Source: CAVQCX01 sp963711095
GTDB taxonomy: Bacteria; Pseudomonadota; Gammaproteobacteria; Chromatiales; Chromatiaceae
Assembly: GCA_963711095.1 (NCBI GenBank)
Contig: CAVQCX010000024.1
Coordinates: forward strand, 124,001 to 188,000
Length of the DNA stretch: 64,000 nt
Direction: 5' to 3'
The position numbers and the translations under genes are program-made. This document shows positions 29,381 to 37,604 of the stretch, piece by piece. The notes under the pieces are model-generated. The model ran no database searches. It saw only the letters and a program-made list of their open reading frames with translations, and was not told where the DNA came from. Numbering within the stretch: position 1 is the stretch's first letter; each line of letters starts with the position of its first letter.

Positions 29381-30625
29381 TCAGGGGCGATGCAGCCGAA
29401 CGCCCTGCAGCGGGACTTCCCGCAGCACGTAGTTGCGGATGTCGATACCGTAGGCACTCGGGTCCAGTACGCGCCGGATCTCCATGGGCGGCTTGGCGCG
29501 CCCGGCGGAGAATTGGGCCAGGTTGACGATGCGCGGCGGGTAGTAGGGACGCTTGGCCTCATCGCGCACCAGCATGATCTTGGGCATCAGGCGCTGATCG
29601 GGCTCTGCCGAGATCACCACGCCGACTTGCCCGCCGGACAGCTCGACCACGCTGCCAACCGGGTAGATCCCTATGCAGCGGATGAACTCCTCCACCAGAT
29701 CAGCATCGAACAGCTCGCCGCGCAGGTTGTACATGTGCTTCAGGGCGTCCACGCTGCTCAGTCCCCGGCCGCTGCGCGGGCGGGTGACCGTGTCGTAGAC
29801 GTCGACGATCGCAACGATCCTGGCAAACCCGGGAATCTCATTGCCCTCGATGCCTTGCGGATAGCCGGAGCCGTCCTGACGCTCGTGGTGAGAGCGGGCC
29901 ACTTCGACACTGCTGGCGGGGATGTCGTGGGCACGGAAGAGGATGTCGGCTCCGATATCCGTGTGGGTCTTCATCACCTTGAGCTCTTCCGGGTTGAGCC
30001 GATTGCCCTTGTCGAGGATCTCGCTGGGAATGCTCAGCTCGCCGACATCGTGCAGCAGGGCCCCGACGCCGAGCTCGATCAAGAGCGGCTCGTCCATGCC
30101 GAGGTGGCGCCCGAAGGCCAGGCTCAGGACGGTAGTGCTCAGGGCATGCAGGGTGGCATGCTCGTCCTTGTCGCCGAGGCTGGCGAGCAGGATCAGCGCG
30201 TCGGGATTGCGCGTGATACTACTCACCATCTGCGAGATGGTCCGGCGCACCTCCGAGCCCTGAATGCTCGAGCCGGTTCGCACGTCCTCGAGCAGCTTGT
30301 TCACCGCCTTGGTGGTGCGCTCTATGACGCGGGCGGCGACCTGGAGCTCATCCTCCACGCTGTTCAGGTACGGCAGTCCGTTGCGACCGGTCATGGGCTC
30401 CACGGGCAGCTCCTGGACGCTGGCCGCTTCCAAGCGGGGGTTGAAGCCCTGCTCGGTGTCGATGTAGACATAGGTGCAGTAGCTGGCGACGCGCTTGATG
30501 TCCTCGTCGTTCCTGATCGGGAAGCCCTGGAACAGGAACGGACTGCCCAGCCAGGGGCGATCCAGCTCGGATACATACATGCCGGGCTTCAGGTTCTTGA
30601 CCTCGATCTTCTCCTTCTTGGCCAT
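29381..30625 (-). CDS. HD-GYP cyclic-di-GMP phosphodiesterase with DUF3391
   Basis: A 414-residue protein. An N-terminal DUF3391 region (KIEVKNLKPGMYVSELDRPW) precedes an HD-GYP domain with LLHDVGELSIP, the metal ligand motif MKTHTDIGADIL, SHHERQDGSGYP and the GYP-associated VDVYDTVTRPRSGRG. HD-GYP enzymes hydrolyse cyclic-di-GMP to GMP and so favour motility over biofilm. No membrane segment is visible. The start ATG at 30625 fits the common MAKKEKI opening. Confidence 0.93.
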   Translation of the reverse strand: MAKKEKIEVKNLKPGMYVSELDRPWLGSPFLFQGFPIRNDEDIKRVASYCTYVYIDTEQGFNPRLEAASVQELPVEPMTGRNGLPYLNSVEDELQVAARVIERTTKAVNKLLEDVRTGSSIQGSEVRRTISQMVSSITRNPDALILLASLGDKDEHATLHALSTTVLSLAFGRHLGMDEPLLIELGVGALLHDVGELSIPSEILDKGNRLNPEELKVMKTHTDIGADILFRAHDIPASSVEVARSHHERQDGSGYPQGIEGNEIPGFARIVAIVDVYDTVTRPRSGRGLSSVDALKHMYNLRGELFDADLVEEFIRCIGIYPVGSVVELSGGQVGVVISAEPDQRLMPKIMLVRDEAKRPYYPPRIVNLAQFSAGRAKPPMEIRRVLDPSAYGIDIRNYVLREVPLQGVRLHRP

Positions 30626-31272
30626 ACGGGTGTCTTGTGGAGCCCCCTGTTTAACCGGCTTAGCAGTGCCGGAGATGATAACAAAACCACCCAGCCGGCA
30701 GTATGTTCCGGTGGCGCCCGGCTGTCTGTCGGACCCGGCAGGGTTTGACCAGGCGGCAGCCGCGGTGGCCCAAACCGAGACGCCGGTCGCGCCTGCGGTG
30801 CCAGTGGGCCCCCCAGGTCCAGCCCGCCCCCCGGTGCCGGGCCGGTGTCATCCCCGGTACCAGGGCCCGGACCCCGGCGTGGGGGCAGGCGCGAGTGGGT
30901 CGGTGGGCGTCATCTCTGGATTCACTGAAGGGGCGGTGCCCCTGGCATGGCGCCTGTTGCTGGTTGAGGAGCCCCCAGTCTGCGCCTCGGGGGCCAAGGG
31001 CGGCCATCGTCCGAGGAGCGAGTAACAGGCCGTCCTAATATAAGCGTCACGTAGAAGACGCTCACCGACCCCAAAAGCAGCCATTAGCGAAAGGCGCTCC
31101 AGCACAACGGCCGGTTTGGCCTCCAACTCTGTGCCGCGCTCCGGCTGTGGCAGCGTCCAACAGGTACCGGTTGCAGCGCACCTCGGATTCAGAACGCCGA
31201 TGAGGTTGGGATTGGTGCTATGGTAAGGAGAGCGATGGGCAGGGGAGCCCCGAGCGAAGAGGACCGTGGAAA
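30626..31272. other. Intergenic region
   Basis: 647 bases between the start of the HD-GYP gene and the RRM-like gene. No reading frame here shows protein-like character on either strand, and I recognise no RNA gene. It should hold the divergent promoters of both neighbours, but no pair of boxes is convincing. Confidence 0.5.
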
Positions 31273-31713
31273 ATGAAAATGATTCTGACCAGACTGGCTC
31301 CAGGCACCGGGGTCCGGGATGTCCTTGGGTTCCTGCGAAACGCGGTCAAGATGAGCTTCCCGCTGCCGATGCGCGTGGCGGCGAAGGTGGAGAACTGCCA
31401 GCTCATCAAGATCATCCATGAGGACAGCGGCGGCGAGGATTACATCGCCCTGATCAGTGTGACGCCGGAAAAAGCCGCGCTTCGCGCCATACGGCGGGCG
31501 AACAGAACGTCATTGAAGGGTCGCATGGTCGAAATCCGCGAGTATCGCTACCGTTCCTCTCGCAATGACCAGCGCTCGCGCCGCTACGCCGTGGCGAGCG
31601 AGCACGAGAGGCGCGCTGATGAGCGCCGCCGGCCCAATCTCAAGTTTGAAAAAGACGTGGGGCCCACGCGGTTCGCGGCGGTCGACAGCTATCGGCGCAC
31701 CTACGGTTTTTGA
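31273..31713 (+). CDS. Putative RRM-like RNA-binding protein with basic tail
   Basis: A 146-residue protein. The first ~95 residues have the strand-helix-strand-strand-helix-strand order of an RRM: KMILTRLAPG, a helix VRDVLGFLRNAV, EDYIALISV, the helix PEKAALRAIRRAN, and MVEIREYRYRS. The rest is very basic and disordered (RSSRNDQRSRRYAV, ERRADERRRPN). No membrane segment. A purine-rich ribosome-binding region precedes the ATG. It stands alone between two signalling genes. RNA binding is inferred from topology and charge; no family name can be given with confidence. Confidence 0.6.
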   Translation: MKMILTRLAPGTGVRDVLGFLRNAVKMSFPLPMRVAAKVENCQLIKIIHEDSGGEDYIALISVTPEKAALRAIRRANRTSLKGRMVEIREYRYRSSRNDQRSRRYAVASEHERRADERRRPNLKFEKDVGPTRFAAVDSYRRTYGF

Positions 31714-32159
31714 CCGAATCGGCGCAGGGAACAGGTTGGCGGCGGCGCCAACGCGTCCATTGCCTGATAAGACTCGCCGCGGCGCCGGCACGGCCGCTTG
31801 GCCGGCGGCTGCTGCTCAGGCGGGGCGTCGGCGGCCCCGCACGGATCGACCGAGGTGCAAGTCGCCCGCTGGCGGGTGAACCTAGCGGCGTTCCTGGGTT
31901 AGCCCGTGCAGCTCCTCGTCCGAGCGTCGCTTCGACCTGCTGACTGGCACGAAGGCCTGATGGCCCCGGAAGCCCGGGCTGCACTCCATCAGGTTCGCGT
32001 GCGCGTTAAGCAGCTCTCGGGCTGCGCTCAGAGACACAGCTGAGAAACCACTGGAGCCGCGATGCCGCGATGGGGTGCGTGAGGCGTGCAGCACGACAGA
32101 AAATCCATGGGTGACGGGTATGCGACCCTGTGGGATCGATCTGCCGGGGAGGAGGAGGC
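31714..32159. other. Intergenic region
   Basis: 446 bases between the RRM-like gene and the second cyclase. No supported gene, repeat or hairpin found. A GGGGAGGAGGAGG ribosome-binding site ends it. Confidence 0.5.
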
Positions 32160-34046
32160 ATGTGGCGGCGAGCCAAGGCTGTGGTACCGCAGAATGGGGT
32201 GAGACGGCCCATCGGCTTCAAGATCTTCGGCATTACCGGTCTGCTGCTGATCCTGATGGCAGCGGTGACGCTGATCTCGAGCATCAACCTCGGCCGCGTC
32301 GGCCGGCAGATGGCCGTACTGTCGGACTATTACATTCCGCTCGACCAGATGCTCGGCGACATCCGCTATCACCACCTGCTTCAGGGCCTGTTGCTGGAGC
32401 GGGCGCTGAGCGCAGATCCGCGGCTGAGGTCGTTGCAGCGGATGCGCGAGACGGTCCAGTCTGCAACCGGACAGCTCGGCGATTGCGAGTATGAGACCTA
32501 TTTGCCTGTCAGCAGGAAGCTCCGGGAAGCGCTGACCGACCCCGCGGAGCGGTCGCTGCTGGGCTTCGAGCTGCATCGCTATTGCGGCGATCGCAAGGTC
32601 CTGGCAGCCACGGCGTTGGTGGACCAGGCGCTCGGCCTGCCCTATGTGGCGGAAGATCCCGCGCTGGTGCGCGGATTCACGCAAATGCAAGGCGAGCTTG
32701 AGGGCATTCCGAAGGCGCGGGCGACGATGATCGCCAGCATCGACAAGTTTGCGGCTCACGTCCAGACCGACAACCCCCAGGCCGTGGACATCCTGAAAGA
32801 GCAGATGGAGAGCGACCGGCGCGCAGTGGGTCGCGCGAGCAGCACCGTCAGCCGCTTGCTGCACAACATCACCCAGGAGGCCGCCGCCAAGACCAGCCGA
32901 TTGGAGCGCGGCACTACGTTGTTCAACTGGGGCATTACCCTGGGGGCCGCCATCCTCGGCATATTTTTTGCCAGCCTGATCACGCGCAACGTCATCAGGC
33001 CGGTGCGCGCCTTGCTCAGGGGCGCCAGGGCGGTAGAGAAAGGCGACCTGAGCATTTCCATCCAGGTACGCTCGGCCGACGAGATCGAGCTGCTTGCCAA
33101 AACGTTCAATTACATGGTCGACGGCCTGCGGGAGAAGGAGAACATCAAGGAGACCTTCGGCAAATACGTCGATCCGCGCATCCTCAAGGACCTGCTGGAC
33201 GACGACCACTCGTTCTCGGAGATGGGCAACCAGCGATTCGCCACGGTGTTCTTCTCGGACATCGAGGGCTTCACCTCCATCTGCGAGCAGCTGTCCCCGG
33301 ATGCTGCTGTGAAGCTGCTCAACAGCTATTTCACCCAGATGTCCGAGCCTATCCGCGCCCGCAACGGCATCATCGACAAATACATCGGTGACGCCATCAT
33401 GGCCTTCTGGGCGCCCCCCTTCACCGGCGAGCGCGAGCACGCCCTCCTGGCCTGCCAGGCGGCCCTGGACCAACGGGCGCGGCTGGCCGGTTTCCGGGCC
33501 GGGCTGCCGGATGTCATCGGACTGCGCAAGGGGCTCCCTGCCTTCAACATCCGAATCGGCCTGGCGAGCGGGGAGGTCACTGCCGGCAGTGTCGGCTCGG
33601 ACAACGCGAAGAGCTATACCGTCATCGGCGATACGGTGAACCTTGCCTCTCGCCTGGAATCCGCGAACAAGATATTCGGCGTCCATCTGCTGATCAGCCA
33701 GGCCACCCGCGAGCTGGCCGGTGAGGCGATCGAGACCCGGAACCTTGGCCGCATCCGGGTAGCCGGGAAACTCGAGTGGGCTCAGGTCTACGAGCTGTTG
33801 GCACTGGCGGGCCAGGGCGATGCCAAGCTTCTTGCGCTGCGTGACCGTTTCGAGTCCGGTTTACGGTGCTATCTGGAAAGGGACTGGGACGGCGCCGAGG
33901 GCCATCTGTCCGCTTGCGCCGAGCTCAATCCGGATGACGGCCCCACCCGCTTCTTCCGCGCCCAGGTCGCCGGCTTTCGCGCCCGGCCCCCAGCCACGGA
34001 CTGGGACGGCATCCTGGAGCTGTCCAGCGATCAACATCGACAATGA
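32160..34046 (+). CDS. Class III adenylate/guanylate cyclase with periplasmic helical sensor, HAMP and TPR-like tail
   Basis: From ATG 32160 (strong ribosome-binding site), 628 residues. Membrane helix 1 (about 18-40, FKIFGITGLLLILMAAVTLI) leads to a ~200-residue helical periplasmic sensor and helix 2 (about 261-280, GITLGAAILGIFFASLIT). Then come a HAMP domain (RPVRALLRGARAVEKGDL), the cyclase core (FFSDIEGFTSICEQL, KYIGDAIMAFWAPP, IGDTVNLASRLES) and a short TPR-like tail (RDWDGAEGHLSACAELNP). Conserved Lys (DKYIGD) fits ATP use. It is the second cyclase within 6 kb, with a different sensor architecture. Confidence 0.93.
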   Translation: MWRRAKAVVPQNGVRRPIGFKIFGITGLLLILMAAVTLISSINLGRVGRQMAVLSDYYIPLDQMLGDIRYHHLLQGLLLERALSADPRLRSLQRMRETVQSATGQLGDCEYETYLPVSRKLREALTDPAERSLLGFELHRYCGDRKVLAATALVDQALGLPYVAEDPALVRGFTQMQGELEGIPKARATMIASIDKFAAHVQTDNPQAVDILKEQMESDRRAVGRASSTVSRLLHNITQEAAAKTSRLERGTTLFNWGITLGAAILGIFFASLITRNVIRPVRALLRGARAVEKGDLSISIQVRSADEIELLAKTFNYMVDGLREKENIKETFGKYVDPRILKDLLDDDHSFSEMGNQRFATVFFSDIEGFTSICEQLSPDAAVKLLNSYFTQMSEPIRARNGIIDKYIGDAIMAFWAPPFTGEREHALLACQAALDQRARLAGFRAGLPDVIGLRKGLPAFNIRIGLASGEVTAGSVGSDNAKSYTVIGDTVNLASRLESANKIFGVHLLISQATRELAGEAIETRNLGRIRVAGKLEWAQVYELLALAGQGDAKLLALRDRFESGLRCYLERDWDGAEGHLSACAELNPDDGPTRFFRAQVAGFRARPPATDWDGILELSSDQHRQ

Positions 34047-34260
34047 CTGCCTTGGTACACGAGGTGCACGCCCAATCAGCCCTCAATCGCTCCGGTAGCG
34101 GTCCGCGACTGCGTTCTCTTGGGGGGGATGCCGGACCTGGCTGCCCCCCGTTTCAGGGCGTTACGGCGACCGCGACGGCTATGCGTGGCCGCACTGCCCC
34201 GGGGTCAGGCCCAGGCCCAGCAGGCGTTCGCCGAGGATGATCGGCACAGCTGTTGTCCGC

Positions 34261-34461
34261 TCAGGCACAGGCGAGTCCCACGGTCTCCGGCCATTGTCTG
34301 GCCGTCGCTTCGTCCAGCACCCGCTGGGCGCAGTCACGGCAGCGTCCGCAGCAGGTGGCGACCTTGAGCTGGTCGCTGAGCGCGGCGATCGAGGTGGCAC
34401 CGCCGCGGGCGGCCTCGCGGATCTGTCGGTCGGTCACGCGGTTGCAGATGCAGACAACCAT
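34261..34461 (-). CDS. bfd: Bacterioferritin-associated ferredoxin
   Basis: A 66-residue Bfd protein. Cys residues C4 and C6 (VVCICNRVTD) and the pair in ATCCGRCRDCAQ bind a [2Fe-2S] cluster. Bfd delivers electrons to bacterioferritin so that stored iron can be released. The start ATG 34461 follows an AGAGGA ribosome-binding site. It is divergent from the two bacterioferritin genes at 34656, and its promoter overlaps a Fur-box-like sequence (34499-34517), which fits induction under iron shortage. Confidence 0.93.
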   Translation of the reverse strand: MVVCICNRVTDRQIREAARGGATSIAALSDQLKVATCCGRCRDCAQRVLDEATARQWPETVGLACA

Positions 34462-34488
34462 GGTACGGTCCTCTTGACTTGGGAGAGA

Positions 34489-34517
34489 ATCGTAGTAGAA
34501 ATAAGAACTATTCGCAA
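34489..34517 (-). promoter_or_regulatory. bfd promoter overlapped by a Fur-box-like sequence
   Basis: On the minus strand TTGCGA (34517-34512) and TACGAT (34494-34489) are spaced exactly 17 bases, and the bfd start follows about 28 bases later. The spacer contains GCGAATAGTTCTTATTT, which resembles proteobacterial Fur boxes (7-1-7 arrangement of GATAAT/ATTATC-like halves). Fur bound here would block RNA polymerase when iron is plentiful. Confidence 0.5.
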
Positions 34518-34655
34518 CTAGATCTTTTGGGTGGCCGCCGGCGTGTGGGTCACGCGGGCGGCCCGGTGCCGAATTTCGACGAGCTCGGCACCGTACCGAG
34601 CCGGTCAGCCCCGGAGCGGCCTTGCCCAATCCAGCCTTAACCGAGGAGATTCCGC

Positions 34656-35132
34656 ATGCAGGGTGACCCGCAAGTCGTTCAACGTCTCAATCTGTGTCTC
34701 AAGGATCAGCTGACTGCGATCAATCAGTTCTTTCTCCATGCCCGTATGGCCAGGGACTGGGGCCTGCACCGGCTCGATGAGCTTGAGCACAAGCGCTCCA
34801 TCCGGGCCATGAAGCAGGCCGACCAGCTGATCGAGCGCGTCCTCTTCCTGGACGGATTGCCCAACCTGCAGGACCTCGGCAAGCTGCTCATCGGGGAAGA
34901 CGTTCCCGAGATGCTCAGGGGCGACCTGGAGATGCTCGGCGTTGTGCGCGCGAACCTGCAGGAGACCACCAGACAGTGCGAGGAGGCCCGCGACTTCGTG
35001 AGTCGCGACCTGCTGCAGGAGATCCTCGAAGCGACGGAGGGGCATATCGACTGGGTCGAGACCCAGCAGTACCTGATCGAGAACATCGGGGTCGAGCGAT
35101 ATCTGCAGGCGCAGATGGGGGAGGGCGCATGA
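34656..35132 (+). CDS. bfr: Bacterioferritin, haem-binding subunit lacking the ferroxidase site
   Basis: A 158-residue bacterioferritin subunit (MQGDPQVVQRLN, NQFFLHARMARDWGL, LFLDGLPNLQDLGKLLIGED). The haem ligand Met52 is present (AMKQAD). In Escherichia coli numbering the six ferroxidase ligands E18, E51, H54, E94, E127 and H130 are here Q18, A51, Q54, L94, T127 and H130, so only one survives. This subunit therefore should bind haem but not oxidise iron by itself. Its stop overlaps the next bfr start by four bases; that partner has the opposite pattern, as in the two-subunit bacterioferritins known from Neisseria. Confidence 0.92.
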   Translation: MQGDPQVVQRLNLCLKDQLTAINQFFLHARMARDWGLHRLDELEHKRSIRAMKQADQLIERVLFLDGLPNLQDLGKLLIGEDVPEMLRGDLEMLGVVRANLQETTRQCEEARDFVSRDLLQEILEATEGHIDWVETQQYLIENIGVERYLQAQMGEGA

Positions 35133-35614
35133 AAGGCAGCCGGAAGGTCCTGGACCACTTACAGAAGCTGCTGAACGGCGAGCTTGCCGCCCGTGACCAG
35201 TATTTCACGCACGCACGCATGTACAGGGACTGGGGCCTGCAACGCCTGTACGAGCGCACCCACCACGAGATGCAGGAAGAGACCGAGCACGCCGATGCGT
35301 TGATCGAGCGCATCCTGTTCCTCGACAGGCAGCCGGACCTGGCCACGCCCGACAAGCTGCGCATCGGCTCGAGCGTCCCGGAGATGCTCGCGAACGACCT
35401 CGCGGTCGAGTACCAGGTGACGGATGCGCTGAAGGCGGCGATCAAGACCTGCGAGCAGGAGTTGGACTACGACACCCGGATGATCCTGACGCGCCTGCTC
35501 GACGACACCGAGATGGACCATGCCTACTGGCTCGAGAAGCAATTGGGGCTGATCGAGAGGATCGGGCTGAAGAACTACCTGCAGTCACAGATGGGCGGGG
35601 ACGGGGCCGCCTGA
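35129..35614 (+). CDS. bfr: Bacterioferritin, ferroxidase subunit lacking the haem ligand
   Basis: A 161-residue bacterioferritin subunit from ATG 35129. All ferroxidase ligands are kept: E18, E51, H54, E94, and E128/H131 (one residue later than in Escherichia coli, in DDTEMDHAYW). The haem-ligand position 52 is Thr (EETEHAD), so this subunit cannot bind haem in the usual way. It is translationally coupled to the haem-type subunit. The two very likely co-assemble into one 24-subunit shell, dividing iron oxidation and haem-linked iron release between them. Confidence 0.93.
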   Translation: MKGSRKVLDHLQKLLNGELAARDQYFTHARMYRDWGLQRLYERTHHEMQEETEHADALIERILFLDRQPDLATPDKLRIGSSVPEMLANDLAVEYQVTDALKAAIKTCEQELDYDTRMILTRLLDDTEMDHAYWLEKQLGLIERIGLKNYLQSQMGGDGAA

Positions 35615-35650
35615 GCGAGGGTCCGGCCCCGGACTTCAGCCCCCGGCGCT

Positions 35651-37486
35651 TCATCCGCCACCGCGCACGCCCAGCTCCAGGCGGCTCGGTACAGGCCCAT
35701 GCTTGGCGCTCGTCCGCTCCGGCGCGGCCGCGCTCACCCGGGATGGATCGACCGCCGCTCCGGCCGTCAGTTCGTCGATGACCGCGGTGGCGCGCTGCGT
35801 GGCCAGCGCCTGAAGCTGCGCATCGGGCGGGGGCGCCTGCTCTACCAGATGTGCGAGAAAGGCCTGGTAAAATTCCCGGTCTTCGCTGGCCTTGCCCACC
35901 AGGGCGAGCACGGCGTTGACCCGTTTGACCTCGCGTCCATGGCCCTTCTCATAGGCCGCCTGGAACCGGTCCACGGCCTCGTCCCCGCCTTGCTTGCCGG
36001 CGAGCTTCTCCAGGGCGCGCTGGGTCTTCGCCTCGTCGTAGGCCACCGGGCCGGGGTCCTCTCCCGGGGTGAGGGCAACCTTGAGCTCCCGGGCCAGGGC
36101 GAGGCGCAGATTGAGATCGTTGATCGCGGTGCCGTCCACCGCCGGGTCGAAGCCCGGGTGCACGGTCAACATGAGCTGTGGCCTTTCGGTCAGGGCCTGC
36201 CCCAGGGTCTTGAGCTTCTCCCGCTCCGGTGGGGCCAATACCGGCTCGCCGGGCGCGAACGCCACCGAATCCAGATGCGCCGCGCCGCCGCCGAGGGCCG
36301 AGCCCAGCGCCCGGAAGGGGGCAGTGACGATCTTGCCGATGAGGTTGGCGATGGCCTGCCCGACGACATGACCGAAGCTGAGCTCCGGGCTGTCGAGGTT
36401 GCCGCTCACGGGCACGGCGACATCGATCTTGCCTTCGGTGTCCGTCAGCAGGGCGACCGCCAGATCCAGCGGCAGATTCGCGGCACGGTCGCTCTTGACC
36501 GGCTTGCCCAGGGTGAATTCCCGCAGCACCACCTGGTTGGTGCCGAGCAGCTCGCCGTTCTTGATCTTGTACTCGAGATCCAGGTTGAGCTTTCCCGCGT
36601 CGATCTCCCGTCCTGCGAAGGTGGCGCTGTACGGGGAGAGCGACGACATGGCGACGTTGCGGAAGCCGACCTTGATGTCGGTGAATCGCGCGGGGTCCGA
36701 CGGCAGCAGGCTGCCGTCCACCCGCGCCTCTCCGAACGGGTCGACCTGCCCGGCAAACTTCAGCGAGGCCCGGGCCTTGGGGTCGGTGGAGATGCCGGCC
36801 GCCGAGCCCTGAAAGCGCTGGATGCGTGCCTTGAACCTAGAAACGGCAGCTGACCGCTTCCAAGGGGTGCGGGCGGCGGGCTTGTCCTGGGCAGGCTTGC
36901 TGCCCCCCGGGGTGAAGAGCTTGGCCCAGTCGATGGAGCCGTCTTTGACGGCGGTCGCCTGGGCGCGCCCGCTGCGGATCGCAAGCTCCGGCACCACCAG
37001 CTCCCGGGTGCCCAGGTGGAAGCGCGCCCCGGGGATCTCGATCGCAGCCAGCTCCAGAAGCGGGGCTGTCGCACCCGTCTCGGCCAGAGAGAGGCCCTTC
37101 AACACCAGTCGGATGGGATCGGCCGACAGCCGGGTGTTGCCCGAGGAGTAGGCGACGTGACCGTTAAGGCGCAAGGGCGCGACCGGTCGGTTGGTTACCT
37201 GCCGACTGGACGGTGGATGTTTCTGACCAGCTTTAGCATTGCCGGCAGGCGACGTCGGCGCAGCCGGATCCCGGAGTGCGCCGATATCGCAAGCTGAGGT
37301 CCCTTTCGCGCCGATCATCACCCGGATTCTGTCGCATATCACCTCGGGGCTTGGTGCCCCCCAATTCCCATGCTCGAGACCTCCGGGCTCAAACCGCTCG
37401 ATCTCTGGTACCCCTCTCTTGGCTGCGCGCCCGAAATGGCGCGCGATCTCCTGCGTGCCGCAGGCTGCGGCGCGATGCCGCGCCAT
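35651..37486 (-). CDS. DUF748 family protein, truncated and internally shortened
   Basis: Homology to the DUF748 (AsmA-like) family begins near residue 100 (PLRLNGHVAYSSGNTRLSAD). It continues through IDWAKLFTPGG, then DPFGEARVDGSLLPSDPARF, LDLEYKIKNGELLGTNQVVL, SPELSFGHVVGQAIANLI and the C-terminal OmpA-like part (FAPGEPVLAPPEREKLKTLG). Full-length family members are about 1,000 residues with an N-terminal membrane anchor; that N-terminal half is missing, and part of the middle also seems lost near 36840. A repeat end (AACCTAGAAACGGCAGCTGA) lies exactly there. The first ~100 residues look random, so the real start is unknown. Probably a decayed gene. Confidence 0.65.
   Translation of the reverse strand: MARHRAAACGTQEIARHFGRAAKRGVPEIERFEPGGLEHGNWGAPSPEVICDRIRVMIGAKGTSACDIGALRDPAAPTSPAGNAKAGQKHPPSSRQVTNRPVAPLRLNGHVAYSSGNTRLSADPIRLVLKGLSLAETGATAPLLELAAIEIPGARFHLGTRELVVPELAIRSGRAQATAVKDGSIDWAKLFTPGGSKPAQDKPAARTPWKRSAAVSRFKARIQRFQGSAAGISTDPKARASLKFAGQVDPFGEARVDGSLLPSDPARFTDIKVGFRNVAMSSLSPYSATFAGREIDAGKLNLDLEYKIKNGELLGTNQVVLREFTLGKPVKSDRAANLPLDLAVALLTDTEGKIDVAVPVSGNLDSPELSFGHVVGQAIANLIGKIVTAPFRALGSALGGGAAHLDSVAFAPGEPVLAPPEREKLKTLGQALTERPQLMLTVHPGFDPAVDGTAINDLNLRLALARELKVALTPGEDPGPVAYDEAKTQRALEKLAGKQGGDEAVDRFQAAYEKGHGREVKRVNAVLALVGKASEDREFYQAFLAHLVEQAPPPDAQLQALATQRATAVIDELTAGAAVDPSRVSAAAPERTSAKHGPVPSRLELGVRGGG
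36834..36860. repeat. Single end of the MITE-like repeat inside the DUF748 gene
   Basis: AACCTAGAAACGGCAGCTGA (36834-36853) matches the left end of the element at 38546 with only two differences. The following CCGCTTC matches the right end of that element. No second inverted end was found nearby. Confidence 0.6.
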
Positions 37487-37604
37487 CGCAGGTTGGCGCT
37501 CGCCAGGATTTCGGCCTGTCTTTGATGCCCCTCTGCCGCGCCATTGTCACAGCGGCCCCGGGCGGACCAAAATGCCCAGGCACAACGCCAGGGGAGATTC
37601 GACT

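Noticed and set aside
31879..31900. GAACCTAGCGGCG, like the end of the MITE-like repeat
   Set aside because: Only the first eight bases match; no inverted partner.
32028..33686. 552-codon minus-strand frame over the second cyclase
   Set aside because: No domain; the cyclase on the other strand explains the sequence.
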